Assembly (NCBI GenBank): GCA_963930655.1
Contig: OZ005608.1
Coordinates: 13,144,001 to 13,208,000 of the forward strand
DNA from: Myrica gale
Taxonomy: Eukaryota; Streptophyta; Magnoliopsida; Fagales; Myricaceae
Reading direction: 5' to 3'
Length of the DNA: 64,000 bases
Both the position numbers and the translations under genes were made by a program. The notes beneath the pieces were generated by a model. That model was not told where the DNA came from and ran no database searches. It saw nothing but the letters and a program-made list of their open reading frames with translations. This document shows positions 1 to 11,949 of this stretch, in pieces. Every line of letters starts with the position of its first letter. Within the stretch, counting starts at the first letter, position 1.

Positions 1-596
1 AATAGCCACAATGACTTATTACATAAAAAGTTCCCTAACTTATCATCATGCTTGCTTATCACTATGATAAGCAAGTGTGCTTATCATTTTAAACTCTCTT
101 AAACTTTATCATATGTCTACTAACTTATCATCTAATATTCCCCAATGATAATTCAACTTACTAATTTAGGTCACATAATAATACTATATGCCACCTATTA
201 ATGACACACAAAAATATTCAATACTTAAAAGAATTTCATGATTCTCCATTTGATTATTTTCGGCCTATATAAAAATCTTTAATCAGAATTTAATTTTTAT
301 GGATTATGAAGTATACTAGGCAAATGGAAAATATAAATTCATAAGAGAAACTTACCTTGCAAGTTTCGGCTCTTAGGAAAATATAATTTAACTTTGCACA
401 AAACTTCCAAAATGACAAGAAAATTATTTAGGAAAATTTTCATGAAATAAGTCTCATATTAATTGATGTACCCTAACATAAAGCTTAGGCCATACATTGG
501 CCAAAAATATGGCTCCATAATAAAATTAAAGCTAATACATCGGAAATTAAAAGCTAATACATAAGAAATAACATAAGAAATAATCGGGGTCTCACA
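1..596 (-). mobile_element. LTR end of the TGTGAGACC family (minus orientation), cut by window edge
   Basis: The segment ends at 596 with GGGGTCTCACA, the reverse complement of an LTR start TGTGAGACCCC. Its last 500 bp align by eye with 48.1-48.56 kb and 56.2-56.71 kb. All share the run of 'cttatcac/gataagc' words, then 'tttcggcc', then 'ttggccaaaaatatggc'. It is therefore the U3 side of a minus-oriented LTR whose other end lies left of the window. No coding potential was seen. Confidence 0.6.
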
Positions 597-604
597 TTCT
601 TAGG

Positions 605-860
605 ATATGAGTTTTGCTCTCTTCTTCAAGCTATTTCTCTCTTTGGAGGCTAGATCATAAATAATGAGCAAGTTTTTCTCTCTTCTTCAAGCTCTTTCTC
701 TTTCTTTGGAGGCTAGGTCATTAATGATGAGGAAGGGGACAAAATTCAAGAATAAAAACCTTGGTATTGAATGAATCAACAGAGAATTTCTTGGGATCTA
801 GGTTTTTCTCCCTCTTTTAAGCTTTTTCTCTCTCTTGGAGGCTAGATCTTGAATGATAAC
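605..860. repeat. Three imperfect CT-rich repeats
   Basis: Three copies of a CT-rich unit of about 55 bp start near 612, 672 and 803. Each contains 'tttctctctt', then 'caagct', then 'ttggaggctaga', and ends near 'aatgat'. The third copy is offset by about 70 bp of spacer. Function unknown. Confidence 0.55.
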
Positions 861-1678
861 GCAAATACTTTCTTTTCTCTCTCCATCTTGTTCTATTTAT
901 GGTCTCCTAGATTTTTGTGGTCCCTAATATGTTTTATTGTACTGTTTGAAAGATGTCCCAGTCCTTTTAAAACAAAAAGATGAGTTGACAACATTCTAAG
1001 GAAAACTGCAAAATCGCAACATGTGTTGACACCATAAACTTAATTTGGAATTGTGTATGTAGCATTTGTCGACACCATAAAAAATTATTTTGTGGCATGT
1101 GTTTACACCATCAAAACTACAATCTAGTGTCAGTGTAATGTGTCAACACCATCTTTCTTTATATCGACATCATAAATACCGGAGAGTTTTTTAGCAACTT
1201 GAAAGTGTCTTTTCCACTCTATTTTATCTTTAAACACTTACAATGAACAATGTGAACATTTTAGCTTATGCAATAGTGTTAACACATATTTAGATCCTTT
1301 TACGAAGAGAGAATCTCAATCCTTTTGAAAACCAATTTAATATATGTGGATTGACTTTATAGAGTTCTAAAATCCTTCAAAGCAAGTATAGAGTTTGTTA
1401 TCATCAAAATAACAATATCTTGTTCAAGGTACAATCTTGAACTAATAGTCTCCTCCTTTTTTATGATGAAAAACCATTTAAGAGAAAATTAATTTGTTAA
1501 AAAGAAAGGCCCCCCATTCAAAACAAAGCACGAGTTTTTCATATGTTTTTAGCACAAAGTTTTGAAATTTTAGAAAAAAATTTGCAAGACTTCCCTTTGT
1601 AACTGAAGGTTTCCAAGAGTACAGATGAAGAAATAATACACTTCTACAATCATCCTCCAAACTTCTCAAACTCCGTAT
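861..1678 (-). mobile_element. Left part of a SIRE-like Ty1/copia 3' region
   Basis: On the minus strand this continues the copia remnant to the right, once the solo LTR at 1679-4920 is removed. It holds 'ttttgatgataacaaa' (about 1,390-1,405), typical of SIRE-like 3' untranslated/LTR-proximal DNA. It also has repeated 'gtgtcaacaccat' words shared with 5.2-5.35 kb and 12.88-12.98 kb. No intact ORF was seen. Confidence 0.45.
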
Positions 1679-1924
1679 GTAACACCCCTATCTTTTTTAA
1701 GTCACCTATTTAATATAGTTTTTATGTATAGGATATAAGTTATATTATATAGTGTTTATATGACATATTTTTTCTTTGTGTTTTACATTTATGTTCATTA
1801 GGGTATCGAGTTAGATAGGATGCTAGGGTTGTTTGGGCTTTTATTTTGATCAGGGGCAAAACCGTAATTACTGAGTAGAAAAAGTCATGGGCTGGCCAAG
1901 TGCAGCATGCCCAGGATTGGTGAG

Positions 1925-2075
1925 GCCCGAGCACTGCTCAGGGATTTTGAGTCCCGATCATTGCCCGAGAATTTTGTGACCCAAGCTCGAGCTCTGCTCG
2001 GGAATTGTGAGTCCCGAGCACTGCTCGGGAATTTTAAACCTGGCCCAAGCACTGCTCGGGATCTTTATGGCCTGA
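1925..2075. repeat. Five ~29-bp repeats with a GC-rich palindrome
   Basis: About five head-to-tail copies are built around the palindrome CCCGAGCACTGCTCGGG, each followed by 'aattttgag'-like spacer. They start near 1,929, 1,957, 1,985, 2,015 and 2,043. The array sits inside the solo LTR and is much more GC-rich than its surroundings. Confidence 0.7.
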
Positions 2076-3126
2076 GCCCTGGACCTCGGGTGCTGGACTC
2101 GTGGATCCAGGGAGTGTTAAGCCCTGAACTTCGGGTGTGCTCGGATGTAATGTGCCCTTTATGCCAGGGTATTTTAAGTTTAAACGTCATTTTTGCTCAT
2201 GATATAATTTCACCGAATGCACATTTAATGCCCCTTTATCTGACTGCCTATGTGAAGCTTTTTTATTGGCTCACACCTTGACTTATTGCTTACAATAGAG
2301 ACGTATGATATGAGAAGTGTGGTGGCAGTATGTGTATGGATACAAACTTATTTCAAATCTTGCTAATGATTGCCTAGACCTAGAGTGGGCTGTGTAGGTT
2401 GGCCAGGGGGAGTTCACTTCTAATTCGTTGCTTATGTGCTTATGTTGTCTTCTACGAGAGAGAGAGAGAGAGAAACACAAACCTAGTGCTCGAATCATAT
2501 AGAAACAAAGAACTTTCACCTACCTAACTGATAACGAAAGGAAAGGAGAATCCAGTTGAGCGAAGCAAGAGAGAAAGGGAAAAACTGTAGTAAAAAAGGA
2601 AGAGCCCGGGGTAATTGCAGCCTGCACTTTTCTTCCCATCTTCCCATCAACTTTTGTCTTGTTCTTGTCCTAACTTAGTCTCTCGTGTCTTGTTGATTAG
2701 GCGTTGTGACCAGGAAAATCAGTGCATCGACAACTAAGGTAAGAGTACAAAGAATCAACCAGGGTGTTTCGGGATAGACACCTGCATGTAAGGGGTTTTG
2801 GTTGCATGTTTGTGTTGATGATATTACTTTGATAATGGTTAAATGCTCTAATGTCATGCGTGTATGACTTCATTTGTGAAGCTGAAATGTGTTCAGGGTG
2901 ATCTGGGTATCTTTTGGTTTCTGTCAGTAGAAGAAATAGTGAATATGAGATTGTATGGCCACGGGTTGGCCTATGGTGAAGAATATGTGCATCCATGACC
3001 CTTTTAAACATTTTTTTACTTCATTTTGTCATATTTAAACATGGACTTCTATTGAGTTAGGTACTTGTGTGTTTGATGGTGTATAAATGGAAATGACTTT
3101 TGTTTTAATACCGAGAATAAAAAAAT

Positions 3127-3345
3127 TGTCCGAGGAGCCTTTTTGCTAGCTACTCGGAAGATTTTTACAAAAGTGTCGGGGAGCCTTTTGCTAGCACCTC
3201 GAGAAGTTTTAACAAGCGTGCCCGAAAATTTTTTATAAAACATGCTTGGGAAGTTTTCACAAGTGTGCCCGAGGAGACTTTTATTTATTAAAAATGCCCG
3301 GGAAAAATGTTTTCTTTATATGCCCAAGAAGATTTTTCATATGGC
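3127..3345. repeat. ~45-bp tandem repeats in the solo LTR
   Basis: Degenerate tandem units near 3,130, 3,175, 3,219 and 3,266 share 'gcccgaggagcctttt' and 'aagttttcacaagtg'. Later units decay to 'gcccgggaaa' and 'gcccaagaag'. Non-coding. Confidence 0.6.
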
Positions 3346-4920
3346 CGAAAAAGCTTTTATTTTCTTTTGAAAATAGTAAAATCAAAAATAGTCAAGGGCC
3401 CTAAAACTTGTGAAACTCTTCTTGAAAAGAGTCCGTCAAATGAGTTTAGAAATAAAAGAAAAGTGAAAGTTGTATAAGTTGTTGGACTTGCCTATTTGAG
3501 GTTGTGGTGTTTGGATCGTTATGAATTGTATATTTGTTGAATGACATGCCATGTTGCATCATATGACATGCTATATTGCATCAACATCTCATGGGTATGG
3601 GAAACCGTTGACCGAAATGACCGGAATGAAAATCATACCCAGAGGTGGTCCTATGAACGGGTGATAGTACCGATCACAAAGTGGGATAGTTCAAGCCACC
3701 ATTGAAGGGAGTGGTTGGTATCCCTGGTGTGAAACAAATACGCTTGATCGGGTCCTGATGTCGGGGCATGGGACAGTCCCAGAGGAGAGGATGAACGCAC
3801 AACCCTGCTCTGGGGGATAGAACAAAGTAACGAAATGACACCTCTACCGAACCAGAAAAGAAAAGAAAGTGATAGTGACCGAAAAGAAATAAAGAAAGAA
3901 AAAGAACCGGGAAACATATGTATCATCCCTGCATTACATCGATCATGTTATTTTGTTTCTTATTATCCATGCTTATTTGTTTAAAATGACATGTCCCTTT
4001 TCCCCCCATACTGAGTCAGTAGGACTCACCCTTTTGTTTGTTTAATTCTTTTGTATGTACTGTTGTGGCTGTGGGCATCGGGCATAACAGATGTTGACTT
4101 TTATGAGCGAGGATATTTTTTATGTTGACCCGTACATTATGGTGATGACGATATGGATAGTTGTCACGGATAGGTTTGAGGTTATCGTGGGGTATGAGCC
4201 CTGATGGTACCTCAAGGATCTGCCTAAATTTCCTATTCCCCTAGTTGAGGATTTCAGGCTGGTCGAAGGTGACCCGGCTCTCCTATATCTTGTTCCTCCT
4301 TCACCGGCACCACAGGTTGAGGGCACTGGGGATAATGAGGTTATCGACTTAACCTCTGATACGGAGGTTATCGACCTAACCTCTGACTCTGAGTCAAGGA
4401 TAGATTAGACGCCAGTAATTGTTACTTTAGTCCAGTTGCCGGTCTCGGTTTCATGGTTGTTGTAGGATGGGAAGTTGTAGATAGCTTCCATTTTTGTACT
4501 TACTTTCTTTTACTTATGTATCTTCATGAAGGAGTTTGCTTTTGTACAGTGCTATAGTGGAAATTTTATCTATATCTTTTCGAGCTTTTCTCTTTTTTTT
4601 GTTTTTCTTTTTGTTACGCCAAAAAGAAAATTTTAACTTTCACTCCCTTTTTATTATAACCTATCACTATAAATTACTTAGTTTTATTTATTCATGTCAA
4701 AAATTTTAATGACTTTCGAATGTCACTTTTTGTTAAACCCCTGAAGCTATTAATTTTTCTTCCTTAATATATTTATGAATTTACCCTAAATGTTTCCGCT
4801 AGGCTTTTCGAAGCCTATTATCAGGCCTTAAGAGAATTAATTCATGTCGTAATCCCCGCTTGTCTACATTTCATTACTATATGAGAGCCTAAGGGGTAAG
4901 TACTGGCACGGGGCGTGACA

Positions 4921-5639
4921 CCATAACATTCTTTCAGAACTCAAACTTCAATAGATGAGCTTTCCAAAATCTTCCAATTTGAAATACAAGTAATAAGCAT
5001 TTATCAAGGCATTTTGATATTCAATTAGCAAAGACATAATCAACTCAAGAGATTCACATAATTAATCACATAATCAACACATGTAATCATCAAGAGAATC
5101 AAAATGCAATAAGTACAAAAATGTTAAAATGTTCTTTAAATAAGTACAAAGAGTAGCAACTTTCTCTACAATTCTCTACATTTCTTTCCCCCTTTGTCAT
5201 TATAAAAAATAAAGGAGGATAACACTCGGAAGACAACCAATGTGTCGACACATATGTGAATGGTGTCGACACATACATCTCTAGAAAATCATGTTATTAG
5301 CTATGCACAAAATTGTTGACGCTTGTTCGCACATGTGTTGACACATGACATGTAAAATGACTTTTTCATGACACTTTCATGGAATTATTGTATGAAATCA
5401 AGGAATTAATGGCAAATGAGCAATTAACAATACACAATAACATAATCAAAGCAATCAATTCAACCAAATAATTATCAACAATTCATTTCGAAGGATAGCT
5501 CATGCCAATCTCTTGACGAATGAAACAAAATATATATTAATGGGCATTGTGAAAATATCCATCAATTGAAGGTCAATTTTTACAAACTCAAGAACAATAT
5601 CCCTTTTTTTAGCATGATCATGAATAAAATGATGCGTAA
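4921..5639 (-). mobile_element. SIRE-like copia 3' untranslated region
   Basis: Minus-strand DNA downstream of the RNase H relic. It contains 'gacaaagggggaaag' (about 5,180-5,200), a polypurine-type tract typical of SIRE-like copia elements. It also contains paired 'tgtgtcgacacat' words near 5,240-5,340. It is continuous with 861-1678 when the intervening LTR is removed. Confidence 0.5.
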
Positions 5640-6446
5640 TCACAATATGTTTTGTACTAGAGTGTTGTATAGGTTTTTGGTAAGATTTATGACACTTATA
5701 TTGTCACATTTTATTAGGATGAGAGAATAATGAAGATTAAAATCTTTCAGTTGTTGTATCATCCACAATATTTGTGAACAATAATTACCAATGGCAATAT
5801 ACTCAGCTTCCTTGATTGATAGAGCCACAGAGTTTTATTTCTTACAAAACCAAAGACTGATGATGGTCCAAGAAATTCACACATACCACTCGTACTCTTT
5901 CTATTAATTTTACAACCAACATAATCCACATTCGCGTATCTTTGCAAATTAAACTCAACACTCTTAGGATAAAACAAACCAAGATTTTGAGTGTCAACAA
6001 GATATTTGAATATTCTCTTGACCATAAGGAGGTGAGACTCCTTAGGGTAAGATTGAAATCTGCAAATACTAAACATTATATCTAGTCCACCAGTTGTGAG
6101 ATAAAGTAAGAAACTGATCATACCTCGATATTTGGTTTGCACTACATCCTTACCTTTTTCATCTTTTTCCATTTTTGTTGACGGACTCATAGGTGTATCC
6201 ATAGGTTTTGAATTGTCAATGCTGAATAATTTTAGGAGATCCCTTGTATATTTTGCTTGATTGATGAAAATGTCATCATTGTTTTGTTTGATTTGAAGTT
6301 CGAGAAAGTAGTTCAGTTCTCCCATGAGGCTTATCTCAAACTCACCTTGCATAACATTAAAAAACTCTTGACACAAATATTCACTAGTAGATCCAAATAT
6401 AATGTTATCAACCATACCTCTTGAGAAAACATTTTCAATGAGAAAA
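5640..6446 (-). pseudogene. SIRE-like Ty1/copia reverse transcriptase/RNase H remnant
   Basis: Only the 3' end of a copia polyprotein survives. From right to left on the minus strand it reads an RT segment (about 6,446-6,421, motif SSFLIENVFSRG), then MVDNIIFGST, the YVDD-box region. The expected stretch between the two is missing, so an in-frame deletion joined them. Next come the RT tail (FEISLMGELNYFLELQIK) and the connection. The RNase H part has WLYQSRKLSI, then EAEYIAIGNYCSQILW, then KCDNISVINLTKN, with frame changes. The aspartates of the RT active box are partly lost (VDN in place of VDD). It is a dead fragment. Right of about 6,450 another element begins. Confidence 0.8.
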
Positions 6447-7049
6447 GAGCTTAGGCTCTAGGTGTTTGTTCCAAGCCATAAACCATAATGTCTATGTTTG
6501 GGAACTGGATTGGATTCCAGTTTCAAGTCTCAAAAATAGGTTCTGGGTCCAAAATCACCAATCCATGTTTGGATGGGCCGAGACTCAGTTTTGGTTTTTA
6601 AAATTTAACTGAATAACAGTGCAGGTCCACTATCGGCGCTAAGGGAAAACTTTTTTCCCCTCCTCCCATCTCTTTGTCCTATTCTCTCTCTCTCCCTTGT
6701 GTGACCAAAACTCGATTGAAACTGTGCCACTTCTCCTTCATCTCGCATTTCCATCCAAATTCTTCTTTCTAATCGGTGCATTTGGAATTTGCTTCTATTT
6801 GGGAATTATTTATTCTCCGTTGATTCCAAGGTAACTATCCCACTACTTTTCACATTTGAGATTGTTTTTGCCGATTGGGGATTAGGGTTCTTCGAGTTCT
6901 TGTTGTTCAGATTATTTCCATGTTATTGTTGCTTCAACCACAAGGGTCAGTGGTTTTTCTTCTTCTCTTGCTTGGTGAGTGCTTAGCGCCTTAGCTAAAT
7001 CTGCAACTATGTTGTTCATCAATTTAATCAATGCAGCTAAATTATTTGT
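6447..7049 (+). other. Unrecognised segment resembling a promoter and leader exon
   Basis: No ORF of note. CT-rich sequence at about 6,650-6,780 resembles a plant 5' leader. A good splice donor (CCAAG then GTAACT) lies at about 6,831. The left edge (about 6,455, 'aggtgtttgttcc') looks like a transposon end, but I found no matching right end. It may be the first exon of the broken gene at 8.2-8.8 kb; that link is inference. Confidence 0.25.
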
Positions 7050-7352
7050 GGGGAAAAGTCACTTTTAGCTATTAAAGTATCAAGCAAATTACAAATAGGG
7101 CCCCAAACTACCAATCTTGACACATTGAGCCCACGAACTACCAAATTTTATCAATTTGCGTCTTGAACTAAAATCTGATGGTTAAAATCGTCAGACTTGA
7201 GCCACGTGGCACTATTTTGACCGTCAGATTTTAGTTCAGGGCGCGATTTGATAAAATTTGGTAGTTTATGAGCTCAATGTGTCAAGATTGGTAGTTTGGG
7301 GCCCTATTTGTAATTTGCTTGATAGTTTAAGGGCTGAAAGTGACTTTACTCC
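7050..7352. mobile_element. Foldback MITE, MULE-type, 9-bp target duplication
   Basis: The 303-bp element is almost entirely inverted repeat. The left end GGGGAAAAGTCACTTTTAGC pairs with the right end (read on minus) GGAGTAAAGTCACTTTCAGC. The arms meet near 7,205 around 'gccacgtggc'. Both flanks carry ATTATTTGT (7,041-7,049 and 7,353-7,361), a 9-bp duplication as expected of Mutator-like elements. No coding sequence. Confidence 0.85.
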
Positions 7353-7361
7353 ATTATTTGT

Positions 7362-8225
7362 TAATGAATACCTAAAATTTGTGCAAGGTTGTAAGGCTAA
7401 TAACTTAATAGTTGTATTGGATTGTAAAAAGAAAAAAACTTGGATTTTTATGATTTTCTATATTGCCACTAGAGAAATTTTTTACCAGCTAGACATTTCA
7501 AACGAGCATTGATTTCTCTTAGAGCAATTCTTTTTTGCTCTCTCTTTCTGTTTCTCATAAAGGATGTTCTGATCACTTCTCTACTATGTGGTCAATAGAT
7601 GTTGTTAGAGCTTATGAATTTGAACTTGAAATACGATCCTTATATCATTTTTAAACAAGGACTAGCTTGAAGAAATTGATAGCTGTAACAAAGAAATTTT
7701 AATCCACAACCCTTTCAGAGGCCTACAATTGTAGTTTGACCTTTTTATTTTCTGGATTGTTGAGAACATATTTTGACTGATTAATTTACTAATAAGAATC
7801 TATCAGACCTGGCTTAGTTTCTGAAACCTTTTTCCTATTTAAGTTTGATTCTACTTCTGCACTTAAAAATCTGTTATTTCCATCCTAGTTTGGAGCTAAG
7901 AATAAGTACTTCCTGTAGCTGCTTACTTTGATGGACCATATACTGATTAAATTCTACTGCAAGATCATAAAAGAAAAAAGTTGTAATGCTGCAACATTTT
8001 GTAATTTTTACCAAAACAATTCCTACATGTTGCTTTTGTTTGCTGAGAGATTTTGCAACAAGTGTCAAAAGATGCCTTTGAAATCCTTTCAAATGGTCTA
8101 TTTTGTGTGGTTATTTTGGTTTCAGCCACTGAGCTTCTTTTGTGGATTTCTTCAAAGTAATCTATCATTGATTATCAAACAAACCTACCTAATTTTATTA
8201 TTCCAACTTTGATTTCTGACAATGC
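7362..8225. other. No gene seen; intron-like AT-rich DNA
   Basis: The composition is T-rich and intron-like, and the segment ends in a plausible acceptor (ttctgacaatgcag) at about 8,226. Short reading frames here show no recognisable domain. Confidence 0.35.
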
Positions 8226-8769
8226 AGTCTAGGGGTGGCGAAGACTGTTGGTTTGGGATCTCAAGGAAATAAACGATTCGTAGCTACTGATATTGAGCGA
8301 TCATTCCTTATTTTATGTGGTAAAGCGTTCTAGGATGCAAATAGTATTAAAGAAGCACTTTTTGCCTTGTTGGGCCTATCATATGTTCACGAGGAGGTCT
8401 TCCTCTATTTGTAAGGTAATGCTTTCCAATGTTTACATAATTCCATAATTACAATTTGTATGTGATCTTCTATTTACAACTGGAGTTAACAAATTCAAGC
8501 TTCTAGAGGCTGGTGATTTTGTGGTGCTTTTATTTGCACTCGATGAAGCCATTTTGAGCTGTAGCAATTCCTTCGTATTTGCAAATCCAGATGTAATTCT
8601 TTCTGCAAAAGATGTTGCACCATATTTTCTCTCAGTTGGAGCATACCCATATTCCCAGCATGTTTATGGGTCGTTGTTGGGATCCCCTCTTTTCAGATTT
8701 GGCGATCCCGTTACGCTTTGGTCTGTTCAGGAGTTCTACTCGAACTTCAAAGATATTGATGAGTCTTAA
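8226..8769 (+). pseudogene. Remnant of an unrecognised spliced gene
   Basis: Two exon-like blocks remain. The first runs about 8,226-8,415 between an acceptor (gacaatgcag) and a donor (gtaatg). It reads AKTVGLGSQGNKRFVATDIE..., then a TAG, then KEALFALLGLSYVHEEV. The second starts after an acceptor near 8,496 and stays open to TAA at 8,769. It contains DEAILSCSNSFVFANPDVIL and GSPLFRFGDPVTLWSVQEFY. I do not recognise the family, and no catalytic motif is evident. The in-frame stops in the first block suggest decay. It could be a captured host-gene fragment or an accessory ORF of a transposon. Confidence 0.35.
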
Positions 8770-8822
8770 TTGAGTTGTACCGTGTATGTTCACAGCATCC
8801 CTTCGAGTTTCACCCAATATAG

Positions 8823-9650
8823 TTGCAAGGACTCTCAAAGTTTCCCGTGTCCCTAACCCTACCTACCCATGTTATAAGTTGCATTACATTCACAAACTTG
8901 TTCCCCAATAAACATTTCTCTAGTCTTTCTTTGCCCCAGGTTCATTTTCTATATGCTTTGCTAGTTGGGGACGCCATTGATATAGACAATGTTATCTTCA
9001 CACATATGACTAACACATACTACTCCACCTTTAAAAAAACGATCCCCTATATGCATGCTGGATAAAACGTATTTACAATGCCTTTTCTATCTCTTTCATC
9101 CAGATGTGCCCCGCGCCAGGACTATGAAGCTGATTGGAAAGAAAACATTGTCTCAGTGTCGGGCACATCTCGAGCGGGCTGCTTGTTGGTCTTCCACTAT
9201 TCTAGTGGCCGGTCCTTCTTCCTCTGCTCCTCCTTGTCTTTGATCCTTCTCCCTCAGCCCTACTGCCGCTGGGGCTTCTCCTTCCATTCCTCTTGCACTT
9301 TCTCCTAGATCTCTTTCTCCACTTCCTCGCATTTTCCTCCTACGTTGGACCCTGCCCTTGCAGCTACCTTTTCAATTCTTCTTGATCGGCTCAACACCCT
9401 CCAAAACTGAAATGATGCAATGTAGTTGAATGCTGCAACTAAGCAATGTATGCTTCGACAAATTTTAGAGGACCATTGTCACAAGTTGGAGTGTTTGCTA
9501 TCGCGAGTGCTGCTGCTCGTCCAGCTGTTAACTGCGCCACCATCCATGGCCCCTAGTTCGGGTCATATGAGGCCTTTAACAGGTTCCGCCTCATCCTCTA
9601 CTATGGCATCAGGATCATCTTATGGATACACACACCCCTAGTGACTTTTA
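8823..9650 (+). pseudogene. Degenerate plant-transposon protein fragment
   Basis: The region 8,823-9,060 reads YALLVGDAIDIDNVIFTHM followed by TNTYYSTFKKTIPYMHAG. This resembles the 'putative plant transposon protein' domain that often accompanies Ty3/gypsy and other plant elements. Downstream, in shifting frames, is Ser/Pro-rich low-complexity coding (about 9,080-9,310) and a short coiled segment (about 9,426-9,640). There are several frame breaks and no complete ORF. The domain call rests on resemblance only. Confidence 0.35.
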
Positions 9651-9881
9651 GGCCGAGACTGCTCCTCTTGATGCTCCAAAAGCATCAATGGTCTCACCTT
9701 CCGCGACCCTAGTCTAAACTCCACTGGCCTCTTCTAGGCTCTCCTCTGCCATGGCCTTCAATCCCCTAGCAAGTTTGTCAGTCCCCTCATCAGCACCTCT
9801 TGCACTAGGGGGTTCTCCTGTGCCTCAGGCTGTTGAGATTGTCCCCTCTACTACCTCATTTGCTATTATCGGGCTAGCGGC

Positions 9882-10345
9882 AGGTGAGTCCTCTCAACCA
9901 TATGCGAATTGAGCATTTGGAAGTACCATTTGACTTTTGAGATTTGGCACGTGGTATACGACATATTTTCTAGATATGTTATTTTGTGCAGGTGGGTTCT
10001 CTCAGCCTACTAGGAAACGGCCATTTAGAAGTACCAGTTGAGTTTTAGGATTTGTCACGTGGTATACTGTATATTTCGTGGATATGTTGTTTTGTGTATA
10101 TGTTATTTTGTGGAGGTGGGTCCTCTCAACCTATTGCGAATTAAGCATTTGGAAGTACAATATGAATTTTGGGAGTTGACACTTTGTATACGGTATATTT
10201 TGTGGATATGTTATTTTGTACAGGTAGGTCCTCTCAGCCTATTGCGAAACTAGCATTTTGAAGTACAAGTTGACTTTTGGGATTTGTCACGTGGTATATG
10301 GTATATTTTGTGGATATGTTGTTTTGTGGAGTTGGCACGTGTATA
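9882..10345. repeat. Four tandem copies of a ~108-bp unit
   Basis: Units start near 9,882, 9,993, 10,116 and 10,224. Each begins 'ggtgggtcctctca' and contains 'gcatttggaagta', 'gacttttgggatt' and 'cacgtggtatac', ending in 'tggatatgttattttgt'. The third unit is preceded by a partial duplication of its tail. The CACGTG core recurs in most units. No ORF spans the array. Confidence 0.8.
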
Positions 10346-10539
10346 TGATATGTTTTGTAGATATCTTATTTTGTGGATATGCTATTGAGGGGACGATCAT
10401 GCATCTGTAGTTTATTTTAGCCTTGTGTATCTCATGATTATATTGTAACAAGACTACTCAAAATTAGTTGTGGGTATTCTACTTTACGTGTTTATACTCA
10501 TGTCTTCTTCCTGAATAATAGCGAGTTGGTGTTAAGCCT

Positions 10540-11110
10540 GAAGGGTGTTGTTGATTGGTCATCGCCTAAGCATACGCTTAGGCTTCGAGAAGAATGGTTC
10601 TTGCACCAAGTGACTATTCATTGATTTGCTTTTGGGTTGATAGGATGGTCTTGTAAACATGGGAGACTGATGTCTCAGATTGAATAGGTTAACCCTAGTT
10701 TGATACAAGCTGTGCTCGGATAACTAGAACATGAAGGATGAGAGATATTTACTGTGTTTTCGTACAAATAGGAAACTATGTGTCTCCTTGTCAAGAAAAA
10801 AGCTATGAGGAACAAATGAGAAATTACAGAATTCTATTGTTGTGTAAGAGGGAGACAGAGAGATGAAAAAATATGTCCTTTTTCAGCTTTTCTCCTTTGT
10901 CTATATGGTGATACGGTTATTATAGATTGTCACAACCGATTCGAGTATAAATAGACAATGGTTGTACGTGATTATTCATTGCCATATGAAGTTATTTGTT
11001 ATTAATAAAAATCTGTCAGTTTTTAACCATTTTTGCTACATTGTTTGTGCATTTTCCCAAAATTGATTTCTGAGTTCTCCTTTCAAGACTTCGATCCCCA
11101 AGCTACTTGA
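10540..11110 (+). promoter_or_regulatory. LTR-like promoter segment
   Basis: A perfect 8-bp hairpin (GCCTAAGC, loop ATAC, GCTTAGGC) lies at about 10,563-10,582. TATAAATA is at 10,946-10,953 and AATAAAA near 11,005, about 55 bp apart, which would suit an LTR promoter followed by a polyadenylation signal. The LTR ends could not be fixed and no internal retroelement domain adjoins it, so this is tentative. Confidence 0.3.
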
Positions 11111-11949
11111 TTCACATCAAGAAAACTAAGACCTCTTAGACTAGTGCTTTAGTTTGTTTGGATTTTAATTTTAGTAATGTTAAATTTGTTGGTTGGTTTT
11201 GATTTGATACTTGCATAGAAAAACATGCAAGGTAACAAGCTGAATTTGTTACAGATTTTTGAATACAATTAATTCTCAAACAGAAAACATGTCCTTCATC
11301 GTATTCATTTGATACTACAAAATTTGTGTCACAAGCACAGTGCCTGTAGTCCTATTCCTCTAAAGACTCCGATTACATTGCATAGAGACAACTTTGGAAA
11401 AATTCAATTTTTGTTGAATTCAAATAGGTAGGTACATGGTCTCCTCTGCATTTTGCTGATATTTTCTCAAATACACAGTCGGTTCCACCATCAACGCAGC
11501 CAAACACATTTTTCATTGGACTTTAGCAAGAAATCCCAACCTATGTTTGGATGGATTCAACTTTTCAAGGCCAAACCCCTAAGAGGAATTTGCACAATGA
11601 TCATAATTCCAAAAATTCAAAACAAATAGTGAATAAAGAGGAGCCACCAAAATGAGCTAACAAATAATCATGCAAGCAAATGCAAACCCTCAACATAACT
11701 TTCATAGTATATTTAGTTGTCATATTACATGAAATAAACATAAGTACAAATTTAACAATACACATCAGTTAATGCACAATAATAACAAGAGCAGCTCAGT
11801 TGTAGGACCCTCGATACTAACTACAGTCCATAACAACTAGACTATACCGCTTAGAGCTCGATTTCCTAAAACCACAACATCCTCTCCTCCTCGTTCATCA
11901 AGAGGAACAACTGCTGCTTGTACTCACATCTAAGTACCTTGCACGCCTT

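Larger units (their letters stand above)
1679..4920 (+). mobile_element. Solo LTR (TGTAACACC...GGGCGTGACA)
   Basis: It starts TGTAACACCCC and ends GGGGCGTGACA, so the ends are TG...CA. The flanks are CCGTA on the left and CCATA on the right, a 5-bp target duplication with one mismatch. The flanks rejoin into a copia 3' region. There is no internal domain, primer-binding site or second LTR, so this fits a solo LTR of 3,242 bp. It carries two tandem arrays, a GA microsatellite (about 2,456-2,474) and the GAGTC/GACTC hairpin (4,013-4,027) shared with the LTRs at 31, 45, 48 and 49 kb. It is a diverged member of the same family. Confidence 0.65.

Noticed and set aside
1907..2281. 124-codon ORF on plus
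   Set aside because: The frame is opened by the 29-bp palindromic tandem array; no protein family resemblance.
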